From assembly GCA_963838375.1 (NCBI GenBank), contig CAWIQY010000015.1:806001-870000 (forward strand): a stretch of 64,000 bases of DNA, given 5' to 3'. Within the stretch, counting starts at the first letter, position 1; every line of letters begins with the position of its first letter. Source of the DNA: DVED01 sp963838375 (GTDB taxonomy: Bacteria; Cyanobacteriota; Cyanobacteriia; Cyanobacteriales; Geitlerinemataceae). Shown in pieces: positions 61,451 through 64,000 of the stretch. Made by a program: the position numbers and the translations under genes. The notes under the pieces were generated by a model. It had not been told where the DNA came from and made no database searches. It was given only the letters and a program-made list of their open reading frames with translations.

Positions 61451-61608
61451 ATGAATAGTTTCAACCGGATCGTTGACTGATGATAGTTTTCTATAGTGGA
61501 GCGATCGAAACTTCCAGTATTGTCTTAGCCCCTATCGAGCGAAATCAGACTCAATATAAATGACACCCATTCAAAATATTAGTTACGATAAAGTAGTCTT
61601 CTAAATCA

Positions 61609-62700
61609 ATGTTTCTAATGGTTGACACTTTCTCCATTACTTTGAAAATTGTCGATTTACTCAAAGTTTTAGCGTTTGGAATGGGTGCAAGTTTGATTTT
61701 TATTATCGGTCGTTTTTCTATCCCAAAAATTTTAACAAAAATCAAATCGTGGCAGTCTACTCAGATTCTTCGACTTTATCAAGCCTTAATTCAACCTCAG
61801 CTTGATGCTTTGGGACTGGTGGCATTAGTAGCGATCGTAGAAGGTTTGATACTTCTGACTTCTGCTCCAGAATTTCTGGAGATTTGCGTGAGCTTCTGTT
61901 TGACTGGTTGTATGATTTGGTATGGATCGAGATTAATTCATCAATTATTTGATATCTATTTATTGGGAATTGTTATCCAAAGTGGCAGCAAAATTAATGA
62001 ACTGTTGAATCTGGGCAAGATCGTGGCGAATATTGCGATCGTTTTGATTTCGGTGTTTGTCTTTTTTCAATCCCATCATATTAATTTATTAGGATTGATT
62101 GCCAGCTTGGGAATTGGGGGACTGGCTGTCGCTTTTGCTGCTCAGAAAACGTTGGAACAAGTGTTGGGAGGAATTGTTCTTTATCTAGATAAACCCTTTA
62201 CCATTGATGACTATGTGGGATTACCCGATGGTATTTTTGGTCGGATTGAGTCTATCGGTTTGAGATCGACAAAAATTCGTCTGTCTGGGAAAGGAACACT
62301 GGCAATTGTTCCGAATAATGCCTTGACTCAAATGACGATCGAAAACCTGACGGGAGCTAAAAAAGTGATGGCAATTGTTTACTTAAACTTTTATAGAGTG
62401 CTTCCCGAAGATGAAAAAGCTTTGATTCGTCAAGTGGTGATTAAGGGTGCAAGCGATATTTTTGGGATCGATTCGCGAAGTACAGATGTCTCGTTTAGAA
62501 ACATTTCTCAATTGAGCGAAGAAATAACCCAAGCGCAAATTACCTTTTTTATTTTAGGGTCGGGAACGGTTTCGATGGATCTGAGGCGACAAGTTCTCGA
62601 TCTGGCTAATCAAAATATTAATAAAACACTTAAAGGATATGGGATTGACTTTGAGATTGAAGAATCAACGATTTATGTAGACTCACCTATCACTATTTAA
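61609..62700 (+). CDS. MscS-family mechanosensitive channel, copy 1
   Basis: 363 residues from ATG 61609; ATG 61618 is also possible. Four hydrophobic segments (first FGMGASLIFIIGRF; pore-lining region LLGLIASLGIGGLAVAFAAQ with alternating Gly/Ala). The beta domain follows: FGRIESIGLRSTKIRLSGKG, VPNNALTQMTIENLTGAKK. The C-terminal alpha/beta part is shorter than in E. coli MscS homologues with extensions. Likely releases osmolytes during hypo-osmotic shock. A tandem paralogue lies 11 bp downstream, so the pair is probably co-transcribed. Confidence 0.9.
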   Translation: MFLMVDTFSITLKIVDLLKVLAFGMGASLIFIIGRFSIPKILTKIKSWQSTQILRLYQALIQPQLDALGLVALVAIVEGLILLTSAPEFLEICVSFCLTGCMIWYGSRLIHQLFDIYLLGIVIQSGSKINELLNLGKIVANIAIVLISVFVFFQSHHINLLGLIASLGIGGLAVAFAAQKTLEQVLGGIVLYLDKPFTIDDYVGLPDGIFGRIESIGLRSTKIRLSGKGTLAIVPNNALTQMTIENLTGAKKVMAIVYLNFYRVLPEDEKALIRQVVIKGASDIFGIDSRSTDVSFRNISQLSEEITQAQITFFILGSGTVSMDLRRQVLDLANQNINKTLKGYGIDFEIEESTIYVDSPITI

Positions 62701-62711
62701 ACGACCCATTT

Positions 62712-63848
62712 TTGACCATGGATTTCGATCGCTGGATAGATTTTCCCATCTCAATTTATCGCCTAGCTTATAACTCGGGAATTCCTAATTATTTAGTCTT
62801 TTTAGTCTTTGCACTATGCTCTGTTTTGTTGGGGCGATTTACACCCGGAATCGTTCGCTGGTCGATCGATCGTTTTGGTTCTAATGCTATTTTGGGTACT
62901 TACGATCGACTGATCGATCCACTTCAGAAACCTTTACGATTGGCTGGGACATTAGTCCTAATTGCCATTTCATCTGTCTGGCTGAAAACCTACGATCGAT
63001 TATACGATTTTATCCAACCGTTTCTCGATTTAGCGGTTATTTTTAGCGTTGCCTGGTTGGTTTCCCGTCTATTTCGGCAAATTGTGCGTCTCTATGGAAT
63101 TGACTTGCTCAAAAAAGCCGGATTGGAGGTAGACGAATTTCTTCTGGTTTTCGAGACTATTATTAATTTTGGAATAGGATTTATTGCCGTGTTGGCATAC
63201 GCCCAAAGCCAACAACTGAACTTATTAGGATTGTTTGCTGGATTGGGATTGGGTGGTTTGGCAATTGCCGCTGCCGCTCAGAAAATTTTAGAGCAATTGC
63301 TGAGTACGATCGTGCTGTATCTCGATCGACCATTTAAACCGGGCGAATATATCCGCTTGCAACGATCGCAACAAATTCCGGAAGGAATATTTGGTCGAGT
63401 CGAATCTATTGGTTTGCGATCGACTCATATTCGAGCCTCTGGCAAAAGCACACTATTTATCGTTCCCAACTCAACGCTCGTCAATTTAGAAATTGAAAAT
63501 CTGACTCGCGGCAAAAAAGTGATGGCGATGATCTATCTGGATTTTCTGCAACTATTAGAAGATGAAGATCGGGCATTGGTACGCAGTGCGATCGTTGAAA
63601 GTACCGATTCGGTTTTTGGCATCGATCCTGGGAGTACCAATATTACTTTTAATCAAAAATCGGACAGTCAAACAACCCAAGCACGAATTACATTTTTTAT
63701 CTTAGGATCGAGCGAAAATTCTCTCCAGCTCAGAAAGAGATTGCTCGAGCTTGCCAACCAAACGATTGCTAAAAAACTGGGTCTGTTTGGGATCGAATTC
63801 GTCTCTAAAGATCCCACCGTTTATGTGGAATCTCCGATTACGCTGTAA
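62712..63848 (+). CDS. MscS-family mechanosensitive channel, copy 2
   Basis: 378 residues, paralogous to the preceding gene over the whole length. N-terminal membrane helices (YLVFLVFALCSVLLGRFTPG, LVLIAISSVWLKT, AVIFSVAWLVSRLF), then the pore helix LFAGLGLGGLAIAAAAQ. The beta domain reads FGRVESIGLRSTHIRASGKS and VPNSTLVNLEIENLTRGKK. It ends KDPTVYVESPITL, matching STIYVDSPITI of copy 1. ORF start at 62712 gives MTMDFDRW; an ATG three codons in is possible. A terminator follows. Confidence 0.9.
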   Translation: MTMDFDRWIDFPISIYRLAYNSGIPNYLVFLVFALCSVLLGRFTPGIVRWSIDRFGSNAILGTYDRLIDPLQKPLRLAGTLVLIAISSVWLKTYDRLYDFIQPFLDLAVIFSVAWLVSRLFRQIVRLYGIDLLKKAGLEVDEFLLVFETIINFGIGFIAVLAYAQSQQLNLLGLFAGLGLGGLAIAAAAQKILEQLLSTIVLYLDRPFKPGEYIRLQRSQQIPEGIFGRVESIGLRSTHIRASGKSTLFIVPNSTLVNLEIENLTRGKKVMAMIYLDFLQLLEDEDRALVRSAIVESTDSVFGIDPGSTNITFNQKSDSQTTQARITFFILGSSENSLQLRKRLLELANQTIAKKLGLFGIEFVSKDPTVYVESPITL

Positions 63849-63878
63849 CCCAACTTCCCTATGAATACCACAGTGGGT

Positions 63879-63910
63879 AAAAATGTCAGCTCTATCTGAC
63901 ATTTTTTTTT
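63879..63910 (+). terminator. Rho-independent terminator after the MscS pair
   Basis: AAAAATGTCAG, loop CTCTAT, CTGACATTTTT with a longer T run: an 11-bp stem whose A/T flanks make it symmetrical. It lies 31 bp after the second MscS stop. The remaining 90 bases of the window show no start of a recognisable gene. Confidence 0.88.
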
Positions 63911-64000
63911 ATACAGGCTAAACTAGAAGGTATGATTGTCGATCGACAGACCCAAAGCTAATCCGATCGTGCCGGGTTTGGGTGCGGCAATCGTTCAATT

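Noticed and set aside
1..64000. Frequent CGATCG / GCGATCGC words as a special element
   Set aside because: These are HIP1-like words abundant throughout many cyanobacterial genomes and found inside genes here; used only as a taxonomic hint.

Overview
This is chromosomal DNA of a cyanobacterium, most likely a filamentous one of the Oscillatoriales type, although the species cannot be read from the sequence. The evidence is the dense CGATCG / GCGATCGC (HIP1-like) words, Ycf34, a UPF0182 giant membrane protein, a Mg-type (cysteine-free) HemB, the Ser/Thr kinase-ATPase-GAF-histidine kinase architecture, PilB with a C-terminal zinc ribbon, an RppA/RppB two-component pair, and heptanucleotide tandem repeats (STRR-like). 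No prophage, CRISPR array, rRNA or intact transposase was seen.

Layout. 1-10.7 kb: end of an unidentified gene, hemB, a giant signalling kinase split by a one-base frameshift, a divergent AAA ATPase / HNH endonuclease pair, nagA and purE. 10.7-15.3 kb: an ammonium transporter behind a long leader with a candidate NtcA box, a small membrane protein, a possible structured RNA, and dapL. 15.4-19.7 kb: an A+T-richer accessory patch with a diverged DapL paralogue, two abutting gene remnants, a histamine-N-methyltransferase-like enzyme and a glycosyltransferase. 20-30 kb: cca, ycf34, a tandem Uma2 pair, a MITE-like element, small genes, UPF0182, a TnpB remnant, two tiny membrane proteins, iscS, a phytochrome-GAF remnant and tRNA-Gln(UUG). 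30-39.5 kb: a response regulator, uxs and ugd (UDP-xylose route), glgB, and an ftsL-like / ftsI cell-wall pair. 39.6-45.7 kb: rppBA divergent from a metal-efflux RND module. 45.8-50.3 kb: a GH116 glucosylceramidase-like enzyme and a large unknown anchored protein. 50.5-55 kb: pilB-pilT-pilC for the type IV pilus motor and platform. 55.5-61.5 kb: grpE, dnaK, dnaJ-tusA-rsgA. 61.6-63.9 kb: two tandem MscS channels.

How it fits together. Most genes are housekeeping: tetrapyrrole, purine, lysine/peptidoglycan precursor, Fe-S, glycogen, protein-folding and ribosome-assembly functions. Regulation visible in the DNA includes a GTA-N8-TAC box upstream of amt, an 11-bp-period TTTCAT repeat between the RppA operon and the metal pump, and short upstream reading frames at amt, grpE and dnaK.

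The least explained parts are the 15.4-18.6 kb patch, the 643-residue protein at 48.4 kb, the truncated efflux adaptor at 41.8 kb, the structured segment at 13.4 kb, and the heptamer repeats that repeatedly abut gene ends. I did not find a clearly new multi-gene system. Starts were adjusted from the longest open frames where family N-termini or Shine-Dalgarno sites argued for it.
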